Positions 1-9,062 of a stretch of 64,000 nucleotides of DNA are shown here, piece by piece. The DNA is taken from NCBI RefSeq assembly GCF_011762125.1, contig NZ_JAASQN010000001.1:310001-374000 (forward strand), in the 5' to 3' direction. Source of the stretch: Sphingopyxis panaciterrae. Lineage in GTDB: Bacteria; Pseudomonadota; Alphaproteobacteria; Sphingomonadales; Sphingomonadaceae. Every line of letters begins with the position of its first letter. Positions within the stretch are counted from its first letter, which is position 1. The notes below the pieces were generated by a model. That model saw only the letters and a program-made list of their open reading frames with translations, was not told the origin of the DNA and ran no database searches. The position numbers and the translations under genes were made by a program.

Positions 1-421
1 CCAGTCCGACCGCGACGATATCGTTGAGCCACGCATAGCGTTCGTCGCCGGTTTCGAACATCGGGGTGGTGCGGAAATAGATTTCGGCGCGGTCGGCGTC
101 GGTCTGCGGTCCGCCGCTGCGCGCATGTTTATGCGCGACCGACAGCGGGCGCAGCACGCCGCGATAGGACACATAGATCAGCGCTCCGTCATGCGTTTCG
201 AAGGTGATCCGCGCGTCGAGCCGCAGCGTGTCATTGTCGTCGATCGTCGCCCAGTCGCCGCCGCTCGGCATGACGCGGCCGCGCAGTCGCTCGCCCTCGA
301 CTTCGCCGCCGGTCAGCGCGGCGATCATACGGCGCCCGAAATGCGCCTTGCCGATCTGCTGCTGCGGCTCGGTGAAAGCGGCGCGGTACGAGCAAAGATA
401 ACGGAAATCGGGCTGCTGCAT
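1..421 (-). CDS. DUF3237 family protein, 3' end cut by window edge
   Basis: The reading frame starts with ATG at 421, after a GGAGGAA ribosome site, and gives 140 codons before the left edge of the window. The protein begins MQQPDFRYLCSYRAAF and contains GRRMIAALTGGEVEGERLRG and TFETHDGALIYVSYRG, which fit the DUF3237 (UPF0311) family, a small beta-barrel family of unknown biochemical role. There is no signal peptide. It lies 67 bp downstream of a TonB-dependent receptor on the same strand, so it is probably co-transcribed with it. Families like this are often found in aromatic or xenobiotic catabolic loci, but no substrate can be read from the sequence. The C-terminus is not visible. Confidence 0.8.
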   Translation of the reverse strand, partial: MQQPDFRYLCSYRAAFTEPQQQIGKAHFGRRMIAALTGGEVEGERLRGRVMPSGGDWATIDDNDTLRLDARITFETHDGALIYVSYRGVLRPLSVAHKHARSGGPQTDADRAEIYFRTTPMFETGDERYAWLNDIVAVGL

Positions 422-488
422 CGAAAATTCCTCCATGGGCCGGAAAAGGGCGGGCGCGGCGGGGCAGGGGTGCCCGCCGCGCCGCCGG

Positions 489-2675
489 TCAGATTTTGAA
501 CGCCACCGTCACGCCATAGGTGCGCGGCGGCGCATAAGGCGTCAGGATCTGGCGATAGGCACCGAAATAGGTGACATAGGTCGGCACCAGCTCGTCGGTC
601 AGATTCTTGCCCCACACCGACAATTCCCACTGCTCGCCGGGCCCCGCGATGCTCAGTCGCGCGTCGAGATTCTGGTGGCTCGGCCACAATTGCTGCGGAA
701 TGTTCGATGCCTCGAAATAGGCGTCGTCGACCCAGCTGTAATCGACGCGCAGCTTGCCCGACAGCTCGCCGAGCGGGGTTTCATATTGTCCGCCGATGTT
801 GAACTTATGCTTGGGCGAACGCGGCAGGCGGTTGCCGGTATAGGCCTGCCCCGGGATCGTATATTCGCTGAACTTGGCGTCGAGCCAGGCATAGCTGCCG
901 TCAAGCTGCAGCCCCTGGACCGGGCGCACCACCACCTCGACCTCGGCGCCCTTGATCTTCGCCTTCGCCGCATTGCTGACGACGACGCAGCACAATGGGA
1001 CGAGCTGCGAGACCTGAAGGTCCGAATAGTCGGTCTTGAACAGCGCGGCATTGATGCGCAGCTTGCGGTCGAACCAGTCGGTCTTGGCGCCGATTTCATA
1101 GCTCCACGCAAATTCGGGGTCATAAGGCGTCGACGCGCCCGCGGCGGTGCCCGACAGGCCCTGGAAGCCGCCGCTCTTGTACCCGCGCGCGACCGAGCCA
1201 TAGAGGAGGACGTCGTCGGTCGCCTTCCAGTTCAGCGCGAAGCGCGGCGTGAATGCCTTCCACTTCTTGGCCGCGGTCACGTCATAACCGCCCAGCGTCC
1301 CGAGCGGCGGGGGCAGCCCCGGGCCGTCGTCGCCCTTATAGCCTGCGAACCGCCCGCTCTTGCGCTCCCACGTCATGCGCGCGCCGACGGTAGCGGTCAG
1401 CGACGGGACGATCTCATAATCGAGCTGGCCGAAGATCGCGAAGCTGCGCGCATTCACCGACTGCGGGAAAATGCCGATGCCGGTGATCGCCGGGGTCGCG
1501 AAATCCTGGATCTGCCCCTGCACGCGATCGGTATTTTCCTTTAGATAATAAACGCCGGTCTGCCCGCTCAGCCGTCCGTCGAACGCGTCGAAGGCAAGGC
1601 GCAGTTCCTGGCTGAACTGCTTGTTCTTCTCGTCGCCGAAATCGGTCGATTCGATCTGGTTCGGCGGGTTGATCGGGTTGCTGAAAAAGGGCGTCTCGAA
1701 TTCGAAATCGACCTTGCGCAGCGCGGTCAGCGACGTCAGCGTCCCGAACGGCAGGTCAAGGTTCACTTCGGCTGAATAGGATTGCGTCGTCCGCTTGATC
1801 AGCCCGTCGATATAGGCGTTCACCACACGCGGGTCGGGGTTGATCCCGACGCAGTGGACGCCGCCGTCAAAGCTGGTGTCGCAATTATTGTGGCGCGGAT
1901 TGCCCTTCTGGTCCTGATGCGAGACATCGGCGCGCAGGATGATGTCGAGCGTGTCGGTCGGCACGAAACGCAGCGCGACGCGGCCCGTCGTGACGTTCTG
2001 GTCGTTGACGTCATGCCCCGTCGTCTCGTTGAACTCGAACCCGTCGCGCTGCTTGTGCGACAGGCCGGCCGAAAGATAGATTTTGTCGGTCAGCGCCATA
2101 TTGCCGCGCGCGATGACGCCGACGCGGTCGTAATTGCCGTAGGTGCCTTCGAAGTAAAAGCTGTTGTCGGCCGACGGCTTGCGGCTGACGAACTGGACGA
2201 TGCCGCCGATCGCATTCTTGCCGAACAGCGTGCCCTGCGGCCCGCGCAGCACTTCGACGCGCTCGAGGTCGAGGACGTCAAGGTCGGGGGTGCCGCCGCG
2301 GCCCGCGTAAACGCCGTCGACGAACACGACGACCGACGGATCGCCGCCCGCATTCTGGCTGATCCCCGGCGCGCTGCCGATGCCGCGCATCGCGAAATTG
2401 GTGTTGATCGGGTCGACCGCGCTGGCCGAAAGCCCGGGGGTGCGGGTCGCGATGTCGGCGACCGTTTCGATATTATTGTCGCGAAGCTGTTCGGAACCGA
2501 AGGCGGTGACCGACACCGGCACATCCTGCAATTTCTGTTCCTGGCGCTGCGCGGTGACGATGATGTCGCCGCTCGTGTCCACCGCGGCGTCCTGCGCCAA
2601 GGCGGTACCCGGTATTGCCGCCATCGCGGCTCCGCTCAGCAAAAGGGCGGACGCACGCCTGCGATATTCGGACAT
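489..2675 (-). CDS. TonB-dependent receptor (first of three)
   Basis: Outer-membrane active-transport receptor of 728 residues. The start MSEYRRRASALLL follows a GGGAGAG ribosome site and opens a signal peptide ending near TALAQ. A TonB box (GDIIVTAQR, about residue 36) and plug domain follow (VLRGPQGTLFGKNAIGG, about residues 130-150), and the barrel ends in the aromatic-terminal strand GVTVAFKI. This is the catechol/sphingomonad type of receptor without siderophore-specific marks, so the ligand is unknown. Its start faces a divergent MFS gene across a short region holding a perfect palindrome, suggesting joint control of outer- and inner-membrane uptake. A DUF3237 gene follows on the same strand. 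An upstream in-frame TTG/ATG extension is possible but would precede the signal peptide and is unlikely. Confidence 0.93.
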   Translation of the reverse strand: MSEYRRRASALLLSGAAMAAIPGTALAQDAAVDTSGDIIVTAQRQEQKLQDVPVSVTAFGSEQLRDNNIETVADIATRTPGLSASAVDPINTNFAMRGIGSAPGISQNAGGDPSVVVFVDGVYAGRGGTPDLDVLDLERVEVLRGPQGTLFGKNAIGGIVQFVSRKPSADNSFYFEGTYGNYDRVGVIARGNMALTDKIYLSAGLSHKQRDGFEFNETTGHDVNDQNVTTGRVALRFVPTDTLDIILRADVSHQDQKGNPRHNNCDTSFDGGVHCVGINPDPRVVNAYIDGLIKRTTQSYSAEVNLDLPFGTLTSLTALRKVDFEFETPFFSNPINPPNQIESTDFGDEKNKQFSQELRLAFDAFDGRLSGQTGVYYLKENTDRVQGQIQDFATPAITGIGIFPQSVNARSFAIFGQLDYEIVPSLTATVGARMTWERKSGRFAGYKGDDGPGLPPPLGTLGGYDVTAAKKWKAFTPRFALNWKATDDVLLYGSVARGYKSGGFQGLSGTAAGASTPYDPEFAWSYEIGAKTDWFDRKLRINAALFKTDYSDLQVSQLVPLCCVVVSNAAKAKIKGAEVEVVVRPVQGLQLDGSYAWLDAKFSEYTIPGQAYTGNRLPRSPKHKFNIGGQYETPLGELSGKLRVDYSWVDDAYFEASNIPQQLWPSHQNLDARLSIAGPGEQWELSVWGKNLTDELVPTYVTYFGAYRQILTPYAPPRTYGVTVAFKI

Positions 2676-2742
2676 ATTATCTCTCCCATCCAGTCCCGTC
2701 TTGTCTGTGCATCCGATCCAGCTTGACTCTGTGATGCGCATA

Positions 2743-2760
2743 TACTTAGATAACTAAGTA
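2743..2760. promoter_or_regulatory. Palindromic operator between TonB receptor and MFS gene
   Basis: TACTTAGATAACTAAGTA is an inverted repeat with 7-bp arms and a 4-bp spacer. For the MFS direction a sigma70-like promoter is visible: TTGACT at 2723-2728, 17 bp, then TTAGAT at 2746-2751, so the dyad covers the -10 box and would suit a repressor of MarR, TetR or GntR type. No regulator gene lies next to it inside the window. The motif differs from the dyad shared by the genes to the right. Confidence 0.55.
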
Positions 2761-2844
2761 AATACCCTATATAGAAGCGTTTGACATTGCGCAAGCGTCG
2801 GGCCGCGAGAGTCCGGCGGGCGAAGAAAAAAGACGGGAGAGCGT

Positions 2845-4200
2845 GTGACCGATCCGATCGAAAGCAGCGAAACCGCGGCGCCGTGGCCGCGCCCGGCTTA
2901 CAGCTGGTATGTCGTCGGCGTCCTGCTGCTTGCCTATACGCTGTCGTTCGTCGACCGGATGATCCTCAGCCTGCTCGTCGCGCCGATTCGGGCCGCGCTC
3001 GATATTTCGGATACCCAGGTCAGCCTGCTCATCGGGCTCGCCTTCGCGCTCTTCTATACCCTGCTCGGCCTGCCGCTCGCCTGGATCGCCGATCGTCATA
3101 ATCGCCGCAACCTGATCGTGGCGGGGATCGGTTTCTGGAGCGTGATGACCACGGCGTGCGGCTTTGCCGGCAGCTATGCGACGCTGTTCCTCGCGCGGAT
3201 GGGGGTCGGCGTCGGCGAAGCGACGCTGTCGCCCGCCGCCTTTTCGATGCTCAGCGACTATTTTCCGCGCGACAAGCTGGCGCGCGCGATCGCGGTCTAT
3301 TCGATCGGGGTGCCGCTGGGGTCGGGGATTGCGCTGATCCTCGGCTCGTTTGTCGTCCAGGCGGTGCTCGCCGCGCCGATGGTCGACCTGCCTTTTTATG
3401 GCCCGATCGATGCGTGGCGGATGATCTTCGTCTGGGTCGGCGCGCCGGGGCTGCTGATCTGCCTGCTGATGCTGACCGTCCGCGAACCCGTTCGCCGCGA
3501 CGTCAGGCGCCTCCAGGCGGCGATGTCATCGGCGCCGGCGGCCCCCGGACTGCTCGCGCATCTGAAACGGCAACGCGCCGCGCTCGGCGCGCTGTTCCTC
3601 GGCATGTCGCTGATCGGGCTGGTGATGTACGGCGTCATCGCCTGGGTGCCGACCTTCTTTGCCCGCACCTATGGCATGAATGTCGCCGACGCCGGCCTGT
3701 GGTTCGGCATCATCATGGCGATCGGCGGTGCGGCGGGGCTGATTCTCGGCGGGTCGCTCGCCGATCGCCTCTATGCGCGCGGCGTCGCCGACTCGCATCT
3801 GCGCGTGATGCGGCTGTCGATCCTGCTCGGCGCGCCGCCGCTGTTCGCTGCCGCCTTCATGCCGGGGGCGCCGCTTGCCTTCGTGATGCTGGCCTGCGCC
3901 TTTCCGATGCTGACGATGCACGGCGTCGGCACGGTGGCGCTGCAATTGATTACCCCCAACCAATATCGCGCGCGGATGACGGCGCTGTATTTCTTCATCG
4001 TCAACCTGACCGGGCTCGGCTTCGGGCCGATGGTCATCGCGCTGCTCACCGACAATCTGTTCGCCGACGACGGGGCGCTGCGGTACTCGATCGCGATCGT
4101 CACTGCGGTCGCGATGCCGCTCGCCGCGATCATCCTGACGTGGGGGTTCAAGGCCTTCGCTCGCGAACTGGAACGGATGTCGGCAGCGGAAACCGCCTAG
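2845..4200 (+). CDS. MFS transporter, spinster-like
   Basis: Inner-membrane secondary carrier of 451 residues with about 12 hydrophobic segments. A GTG start at 2845 is chosen because GGGAGA lies at 2834-2839. The N-terminal half holds the MFS signature region with SFVDRMILSLL in TM1 and LAWIADRHNRRNL in the loop between TM2 and TM3; ARMGVGVGEATLSPAAFSMLSDYFP resembles the spinster-like subfamily that moves organic anions or lipids in bacteria. The substrate cannot be told. It is divergent from the TonB receptor and probably carries the same compound across the inner membrane. The gene ends just before an intergenic repeat. Confidence 0.88.
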   Translation: MTDPIESSETAAPWPRPAYSWYVVGVLLLAYTLSFVDRMILSLLVAPIRAALDISDTQVSLLIGLAFALFYTLLGLPLAWIADRHNRRNLIVAGIGFWSVMTTACGFAGSYATLFLARMGVGVGEATLSPAAFSMLSDYFPRDKLARAIAVYSIGVPLGSGIALILGSFVVQAVLAAPMVDLPFYGPIDAWRMIFVWVGAPGLLICLLMLTVREPVRRDVRRLQAAMSSAPAAPGLLAHLKRQRAALGALFLGMSLIGLVMYGVIAWVPTFFARTYGMNVADAGLWFGIIMAIGGAAGLILGGSLADRLYARGVADSHLRVMRLSILLGAPPLFAAAFMPGAPLAFVMLACAFPMLTMHGVGTVALQLITPNQYRARMTALYFFIVNLTGLGFGPMVIALLTDNLFADDGALRYSIAIVTAVAMPLAAIILTWGFKAFARELERMSAAETA

Positions 4201-4205
4201 GCTGC

Positions 4206-4417
4206 GTGGACAAATTCGAATGTCCATTGGCGGCCGGAAGCTGCCGTTCCCTTCGTCGTCACCCCGGACTTGATCCGGGGTCCCGCTGGACGTCGAAACC
4301 TGCGCTACCTTCAAAAAAGCGGGATCCCGGGTCAAGCCCGGGGTGACGAAGGTGAGTGGAGCTCATGGCAGCTCCCCACCCCAAAGCCGACGTTCGACAA
4401 GTTGCGAATTTGTCCAC
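4206..4417. repeat. MITE-like palindromic intergenic repeat, copy A (212 bp)
   Basis: The element begins with GTGGACAAATTCG (4206-4218) and ends with its exact inverse CGAATTTGTCCAC (4405-4417). Nested inside is a second inverted repeat of the sphingomonad REP type: CACCCCGGACTTGATCCGGG near 4260-4280 and CCCGGGTCAAGCCCGGGGTG near 4326-4345. A second full-size copy lies at 30314-30548. It sits between the convergent 3' ends of the MFS gene and purU, so it may also act as a transcription terminator. Confidence 0.75.
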
Positions 4418-4423
4418 CGACTC

Positions 4424-5263
4424 TTAAAGCACCACCGTCTTGTTGCCGTTCGCGAAGATGCGGTGTTCGGCGTGCCAGCGGACGGCGCGGCTCAGCACCG
4501 ATGCTTCGATTTCGCGGCCGATCGCGACCATCTCGTCGGCGGCGACGGCGTGGCTGACGCGGCGGACATCCTGTTCGATGATCGGCCCTTCGTCGAGGTC
4601 GGCGGTCACGAAATGGGCGGTCGCGCCGATGATCTTGACCCCGCGGCCATGCGCCTGATGGTACGGCTTGGCGCCCTTGAAACTCGGCAGGAAGCTGTGG
4701 TGGATGTTGATGCAGCGGCCGTCGAGTTTCGTGGAAAAATCGTCCGACAATATCTGCATGTAACGCGCGAGCACGGTGAGTTCGGCGCCGCTTTCGTCGA
4801 TGATCGACAGGAAACGGGATTCCTGCGCTTCCTTGCCGTCGCTCATCGGCAGGTGGTGATAGGGCAGGCCGTGCCACTCGACCGTCCTGCGCATCGCATC
4901 ATGGTTGGACACGACGCCGACGATCTCGATCGGCAACTGGCCGATCTCCTGCTTGTGGATCAAGTCTACCAGGCAATGGCCGAATTTGGAAACCGCGATC
5001 AGCACCCGCTGCTTGCGGCCAAGGTCCTTGAGGTCCCAGTCGAAGGTGAATTGCTCTGCGGTTGCCGCCAGCTTTGCCGCCAGCACTTCCTGATCGACGG
5101 GGCTGGTCAGTTCCATGCGGCAAAAGAAATGGGCGGTTTCGGGATCGCCATAGACTTCGGCGGCGCGGATGTCGCAGCCTTGCGCGGCGACAAGCGGGGT
5201 CACGGCGGCCATGATCCCCGGGCGATCGGGCGAGCGAAAGCGCAGGACGAAATTGTGGGTCAC
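4424..5263 (-). CDS. purU: Formyltetrahydrofolate deformylase
   Basis: Cytoplasmic enzyme of 279 residues that hydrolyses 10-formyl-THF to formate and THF. An N-terminal ACT domain (about residues 5-85, RSPDRPGIMAAVTPLVAAQG) precedes the formyltransferase fold with VVSNHD, HHSFLPSFKGAKPY and GATAHFVTADLDEGPIIEQD, which hold the Asn-His-Asp catalytic set of the family. Length matches E. coli PurU (280). The start is a GTG at 5263 behind AGGAG; no ATG is better placed. It is the last gene of the sox operon, 22 bp after soxG, as in Pseudomonas soxBDAG-purU loci. It would regenerate free THF from the one-carbon unit released by sarcosine oxidation. Confidence 0.95.
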   Translation of the reverse strand: MTHNFVLRFRSPDRPGIMAAVTPLVAAQGCDIRAAEVYGDPETAHFFCRMELTSPVDQEVLAAKLAATAEQFTFDWDLKDLGRKQRVLIAVSKFGHCLVDLIHKQEIGQLPIEIVGVVSNHDAMRRTVEWHGLPYHHLPMSDGKEAQESRFLSIIDESGAELTVLARYMQILSDDFSTKLDGRCINIHHSFLPSFKGAKPYHQAHGRGVKIIGATAHFVTADLDEGPIIEQDVRRVSHAVAADEMVAIGREIEASVLSRAVRWHAEHRIFANGNKTVVL

Positions 5264-5285
5264 GAGTGGGGCTCCTGATCGAAAA

Positions 5286-5849
5286 TCAAGCGCGGGCGAA
5301 CAGGCGCCCGGCATAGGCGGCCATCGTCTGGTCGACGATGATCCGGAAACGGGGGGCATCGCCCGTATCGGCGAGCCGGGCGATGAACAGGCCGGTGTCG
5401 CCGAGCAACGAGCGTGCGGCGGCGCCGGCCGGAAAGGCGTCGGGCCAGAGGTCGAGCGGGCAATGCGCCGCGAGCGCCGCGCGGGCGCTTTCGCCTTCCA
5501 GCAGGAAGGCGGTACGCGCGTGGCTGAAATCGATCGCCAGCAGGTCATCGGCGCCGAGCGCGGTCGCGCGCTCGACCCACGCCGCAACCGCGGCTTCGGC
5601 GCCGGTGATCAGCCACTCGCCGGGCGCCAGCCAGGCAAAGGCGAGATCCCCGCTCCCGATTTCGCGGCAGGGAAGAGGCGGGGCAATGCCGGCGATCTCC
5701 TGAAAGCGCGCGTCGGCGGCGCGCCCGAAAATGCGCAGCTTGGCGATGCCCAGCCCGGTTTCGGTCCGGACGGACAGGCCCGGCCGGACGATGTCGGCGA
5801 CATCGGGGCCTGTGCGGCGCAGCAGGGCGGTGGGGTTGGAATCAGCCAT
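5286..5849 (-). CDS. soxG: Sarcosine oxidase gamma subunit
   Basis: A 187-residue protein starting MADSNPTALLRRTGPDV and carrying the GcvT-like fragment typical of SoxG (GWLI-type segment seen as GEWLITGAEAAVAAWVERA, then DLLAIDFSHARTAFLLEG). SoxG is the gamma subunit of the four-subunit sarcosine oxidase and helps assemble the complex. The ATG overlaps the end of soxA by 8 bp, showing translational coupling, and purU follows after 22 bp. The family is poorly conserved, so the assignment rests on both the motif and operon position. Confidence 0.9.
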   Translation of the reverse strand: MADSNPTALLRRTGPDVADIVRPGLSVRTETGLGIAKLRIFGRAADARFQEIAGIAPPLPCREIGSGDLAFAWLAPGEWLITGAEAAVAAWVERATALGADDLLAIDFSHARTAFLLEGESARAALAAHCPLDLWPDAFPAGAAARSLLGDTGLFIARLADTGDAPRFRIIVDQTMAAYAGRLFARA

Positions 5850-8769
5850 GGGTGCGCTCTCCTGCGGGGTCGAAGAAGCGCGGGTCGGCGATCCGCGCCG
5901 CGCGCCATTGGCCGAGATCCCAGATGCGCACCGTCTCGCCCATCCGGTCGCGCCCGCGTTCGACGAGCGCCATTGCGATTGGGCGTTCGAGCGTCGGCGA
6001 ATAGACGCTCGACGTCACCCAGCCCTGGGTGCCGCGCGCTTCGGTCGCATCCGCCGGAAGGACATGCGCGCCGACCTCGATCGGCGGCCCGCCGTCGGTC
6101 ACCTCGAGCCCGACGAGCTGGCGCCGGTCTTCGCGCAGGCCATCGGGCCGCATCGTCGAGCGGCGGCCGACGAAATCATCCTTCTTCTTGGCGATCGCGG
6201 GGCCAAAGCCCAGATCCTGCGGATAGGTCGTGCCGTCGGTATCCGACCCGACGTGCAGGAAGCCCTTTTCGATCCGCATCGCCATCAGCGATTCGACGCC
6301 GAAGGGGGTGATGCGATGGGGTTGCCCCGCCTCCATCAGCGCGTCCCATAGCGCGGCGCCATAGCCCCACGGTACCGCGATTTCATAGGAAAGCTCGCCG
6401 GTGAAGCTCACCCGCTGCACCCGCGCGGGCACGCCGCCGACGGTGCCGGCGCGATATTGCATGTGGGCAAAGGCGTCGGCCGACAGGTCGATATCGGTGC
6501 CAACCGCCGCGAATATCTCGCGCGCCTTCGGGCCGGCGATATTCATCACCGCCCAGCCGGTCGTCACATTCTCGACCAGCACCCGCAGGTGCGGCCATTC
6601 GCATTGCAGCCATTCGTGGAGCGTTTCGGTGATCGCGGCGGCATGGCCGCTCGTCGTCCCGACCAGAAAATGATCCTCGCCGATCCGCGCGAACACGCCG
6701 TCGTCATAGACGATGCCATGTTCGCTCAGCATCAATCCGTAACGGCACTGCCCGACCTTCAATGTCCGGACGCCGCCGACATAGATGCGCTGCAGGAATT
6801 CGGCGGCGTCGGGCCCCTTGACCTCGATCTTGCCGAGCGTCGAGGCGTCGAACAGCCCCGCCGACCGGCGCACTGCATGGACCTCGCGCGCGATCGTCTG
6901 CTGCTCGCTCTCGCCGGCTTGCGGGAAATAGGCGGGGCGCAGCCAGCCGCCGTAATTCTCCATCTTCGCGCCCAGCGCGACCTGCGCGGCGTGCGAGGGC
7001 GTGCGTGCGAGCGGCGCCAGATCTTCGCCCACCGCGCGGCCAGCGAAGGCGCCGATCGTCACCGGGTCGAACGGCGGCCGGAACTTGGTCGTGCCGATCG
7101 CCGGGGCCGGGGTCTTGAGCAGGCCCGACAGGACATGAATGCCCGCAACGTTCGACGTCTTGCCCTGATCGGACGCCATGCCCAGCGTCGTGTAACGCTT
7201 CAGATGCTCGACCGAGCGGAAATTCTCGCGGCTCGCGAGCTGGACGTCGGCGACCGTCACGTCGTTCTGGAAATCGAGCCAGGCGGTCTGCGCCCTGGTG
7301 TCGCCATCGGCAAAGCGCCGGGTCGGACCGACGGCGGCCTGCACCGGCGCTTCGACCGGCTCACCGCGCATCGCGGCGCGTGCGGCATCGATCGCGGTAT
7401 CGCTGTCGAGGATGCCGGCGGCAGCGCCGACGCTGATCGCGTCCTGCGGCGCGCCCTTGGGCAGGAACGCCTGCAACCCCTCATTATAGGCCAGCGATCC
7501 GCCCGCCTGCGAATGGAGATGCACCGCCGGGTTCCAGCCGTCGGACGTCAGGATCGTGTCGCAGGCGATGCGCCGCCGTACGCCGCCGCCGAGCGCCGCG
7601 ACCTCCAGCCCGCGCACCGCGCGCCGGCCCTTCGCGGCGAGCGGCACGAAGCCCGCCAATATCTCGATCCCCCGCTGCCGCGCCGCGTCGGCACCGGCGC
7701 CCGGCGCCGCCCGCGAATCGACGATCGCGGCGACGGTGCAGCCCAGATCGTGGAGCGCGAAGGCGGCATCATAAGCGCCGTCATTGTTGGTGCACAGCAC
7801 CGCGCGCGTGCCGGCCAGCGCGCCATAACGCCGCGCATAGGTCTGCGCCGCCGAGGCGAGCATCACGCCGGGCAGGTCGTTGCCCGAGAAGGCGATCGGC
7901 CGTTCGAACGCGCCCGTCGCCAGAATCACCTTCTTGCACCGCACCTTCCACAAGCGCTGGCGCGGCCCCGACCGCTGTTCGGGCGGCAGGTGATCGCTCA
8001 CCCGCTCGTACAGCGCGACGAGCCCATGGTCGTAGAAACCCGACGCCATCGTGCGGTTGAGCAGCAGCATGTTCGGCGCCGCACGCAGCCGCGCCAGCGC
8101 CGCGTCACGCCACGCGAGCGGGGCCAGCCCCTCGACCGGTTCGGCCGCGGACAACAGCCCGCCGCCATATTCGAAATCGGCTTCGACCAGCATGACGCGT
8201 TCATTGCCGGGCAGCGCCGCCGCGGCCTCGGCGGCCGCCAGCCCCGCGGCGCCCGATCCGACGATCAGCGTGTCGACGTGGGCAAAGCGATGTTCATAAT
8301 GGTCGGGATCGCGTTCGGCCGGCGCGTCGCCGAGACCCGCCGCCTTGCGGATCGACGGCTCGAACAATCGCCAACTCGGCCAGAAGAAGGTCTTGTAATA
8401 AAAGGCGGCCGGGATGAAGCGCTTGAACAGCGAATTCACCGCGAGCAGGTCGAACTCGACGCTCGGCTTCGCATTGACCGGCGTCGCCGACAGGCCTTCG
8501 TAAAGTTCGATCTGCGTCGCCTTGACGTTGGGCACGGTGACCGCGCCCGCTTCGAGCTGGACGATGCCGTTCGGTTCCTCCAGCCCCGCCGCGATCAGGC
8601 CGCGCGGCCGGTGATATTTGAAGCTGCGCCCGATGATCGAAACGCCGTTGGCGATCAGCGCCGAAGCGAGCGTGTCGCCGGCATAGCCCTGATAGGATTT
8701 GCCGGCCCAGCGGAAGCTGATCGGCTTGCTGCGGTCGATTGCGCCGCCTTCGGAACGCCGGCCGCTCAT
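5842..8769 (-). CDS. soxA: Sarcosine oxidase alpha subunit
   Basis: Large cytoplasmic subunit of 975 residues. An N-terminal ferredoxin-like segment (SFRWAGKSYQGYAGDTLASAL) is followed by an NAD(P)-binding flavoprotein domain (DTLIVGSGAAGLAAAEAAAALP, about residues 165-190) and a C-terminal GcvT/aminomethyltransferase domain (about 590-970, HAVRRSAGLFDASTLGKIEVKGPDAAEFL) that binds folate and captures the methyl group as 5,10-methylene-THF. The start MSGRRSEGG at 8769 is chosen because it overlaps the soxD stop in an ATGA junction; upstream in-frame codons lie inside soxD. Length fits the family (about 965-1005). It works with SoxB, SoxD and SoxG to convert sarcosine to glycine with formation of hydrogen peroxide. 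Confidence 0.97.
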   Translation of the reverse strand: MSGRRSEGGAIDRSKPISFRWAGKSYQGYAGDTLASALIANGVSIIGRSFKYHRPRGLIAAGLEEPNGIVQLEAGAVTVPNVKATQIELYEGLSATPVNAKPSVEFDLLAVNSLFKRFIPAAFYYKTFFWPSWRLFEPSIRKAAGLGDAPAERDPDHYEHRFAHVDTLIVGSGAAGLAAAEAAAALPGNERVMLVEADFEYGGGLLSAAEPVEGLAPLAWRDAALARLRAAPNMLLLNRTMASGFYDHGLVALYERVSDHLPPEQRSGPRQRLWKVRCKKVILATGAFERPIAFSGNDLPGVMLASAAQTYARRYGALAGTRAVLCTNNDGAYDAAFALHDLGCTVAAIVDSRAAPGAGADAARQRGIEILAGFVPLAAKGRRAVRGLEVAALGGGVRRRIACDTILTSDGWNPAVHLHSQAGGSLAYNEGLQAFLPKGAPQDAISVGAAAGILDSDTAIDAARAAMRGEPVEAPVQAAVGPTRRFADGDTRAQTAWLDFQNDVTVADVQLASRENFRSVEHLKRYTTLGMASDQGKTSNVAGIHVLSGLLKTPAPAIGTTKFRPPFDPVTIGAFAGRAVGEDLAPLARTPSHAAQVALGAKMENYGGWLRPAYFPQAGESEQQTIAREVHAVRRSAGLFDASTLGKIEVKGPDAAEFLQRIYVGGVRTLKVGQCRYGLMLSEHGIVYDDGVFARIGEDHFLVGTTSGHAAAITETLHEWLQCEWPHLRVLVENVTTGWAVMNIAGPKAREIFAAVGTDIDLSADAFAHMQYRAGTVGGVPARVQRVSFTGELSYEIAVPWGYGAALWDALMEAGQPHRITPFGVESLMAMRIEKGFLHVGSDTDGTTYPQDLGFGPAIAKKKDDFVGRRSTMRPDGLREDRRQLVGLEVTDGGPPIEVGAHVLPADATEARGTQGWVTSSVYSPTLERPIAMALVERGRDRMGETVRIWDLGQWRAARIADPRFFDPAGERTHG

Positions 8770-9050
8770 GCTGCCGACCCCTCTGCCAGCGTCTCGCCCA
8801 TCGGATAGACCGCCGCGATCTCGTGCGTGATCGTGTCGCGTGCGACGTTGAACCATTGGCCGCAGCCCGCCACATGGAGCCAGCGCTCGCGATGGCCGCC
8901 CTTGGGATTGGCGCGGTAGAAAAGATAATCGGCCCAGGCCTGGTCGCTGACCTGGTCATGCGGCCCCGGCCGCTCGACATGCGCTTCGCCGCCGCAGCGA
9001 TACTCGATTTCGGCGCGCGGACCGCAGTGAGGGCAAGTGATCAATAGCAT
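8766..9050 (-). CDS. soxD: Sarcosine oxidase delta subunit
   Basis: A 94-residue zinc protein. Cys6 and Cys9 (ITCPHCG) together with His59 and Cys63 (WLHVAGCGQWFN) match the zinc ligands described for the delta subunit of heterotetrameric sarcosine oxidase. It starts 12 bp after soxB and its stop overlaps the soxA start. The role is structural, helping to hold the complex together. Confidence 0.96.
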   Translation of the reverse strand: MLLITCPHCGPRAEIEYRCGGEAHVERPGPHDQVSDQAWADYLFYRANPKGGHRERWLHVAGCGQWFNVARDTITHEIAAVYPMGETLAEGSAA

Positions 9051-9062
9051 CTGGAAAACCCC

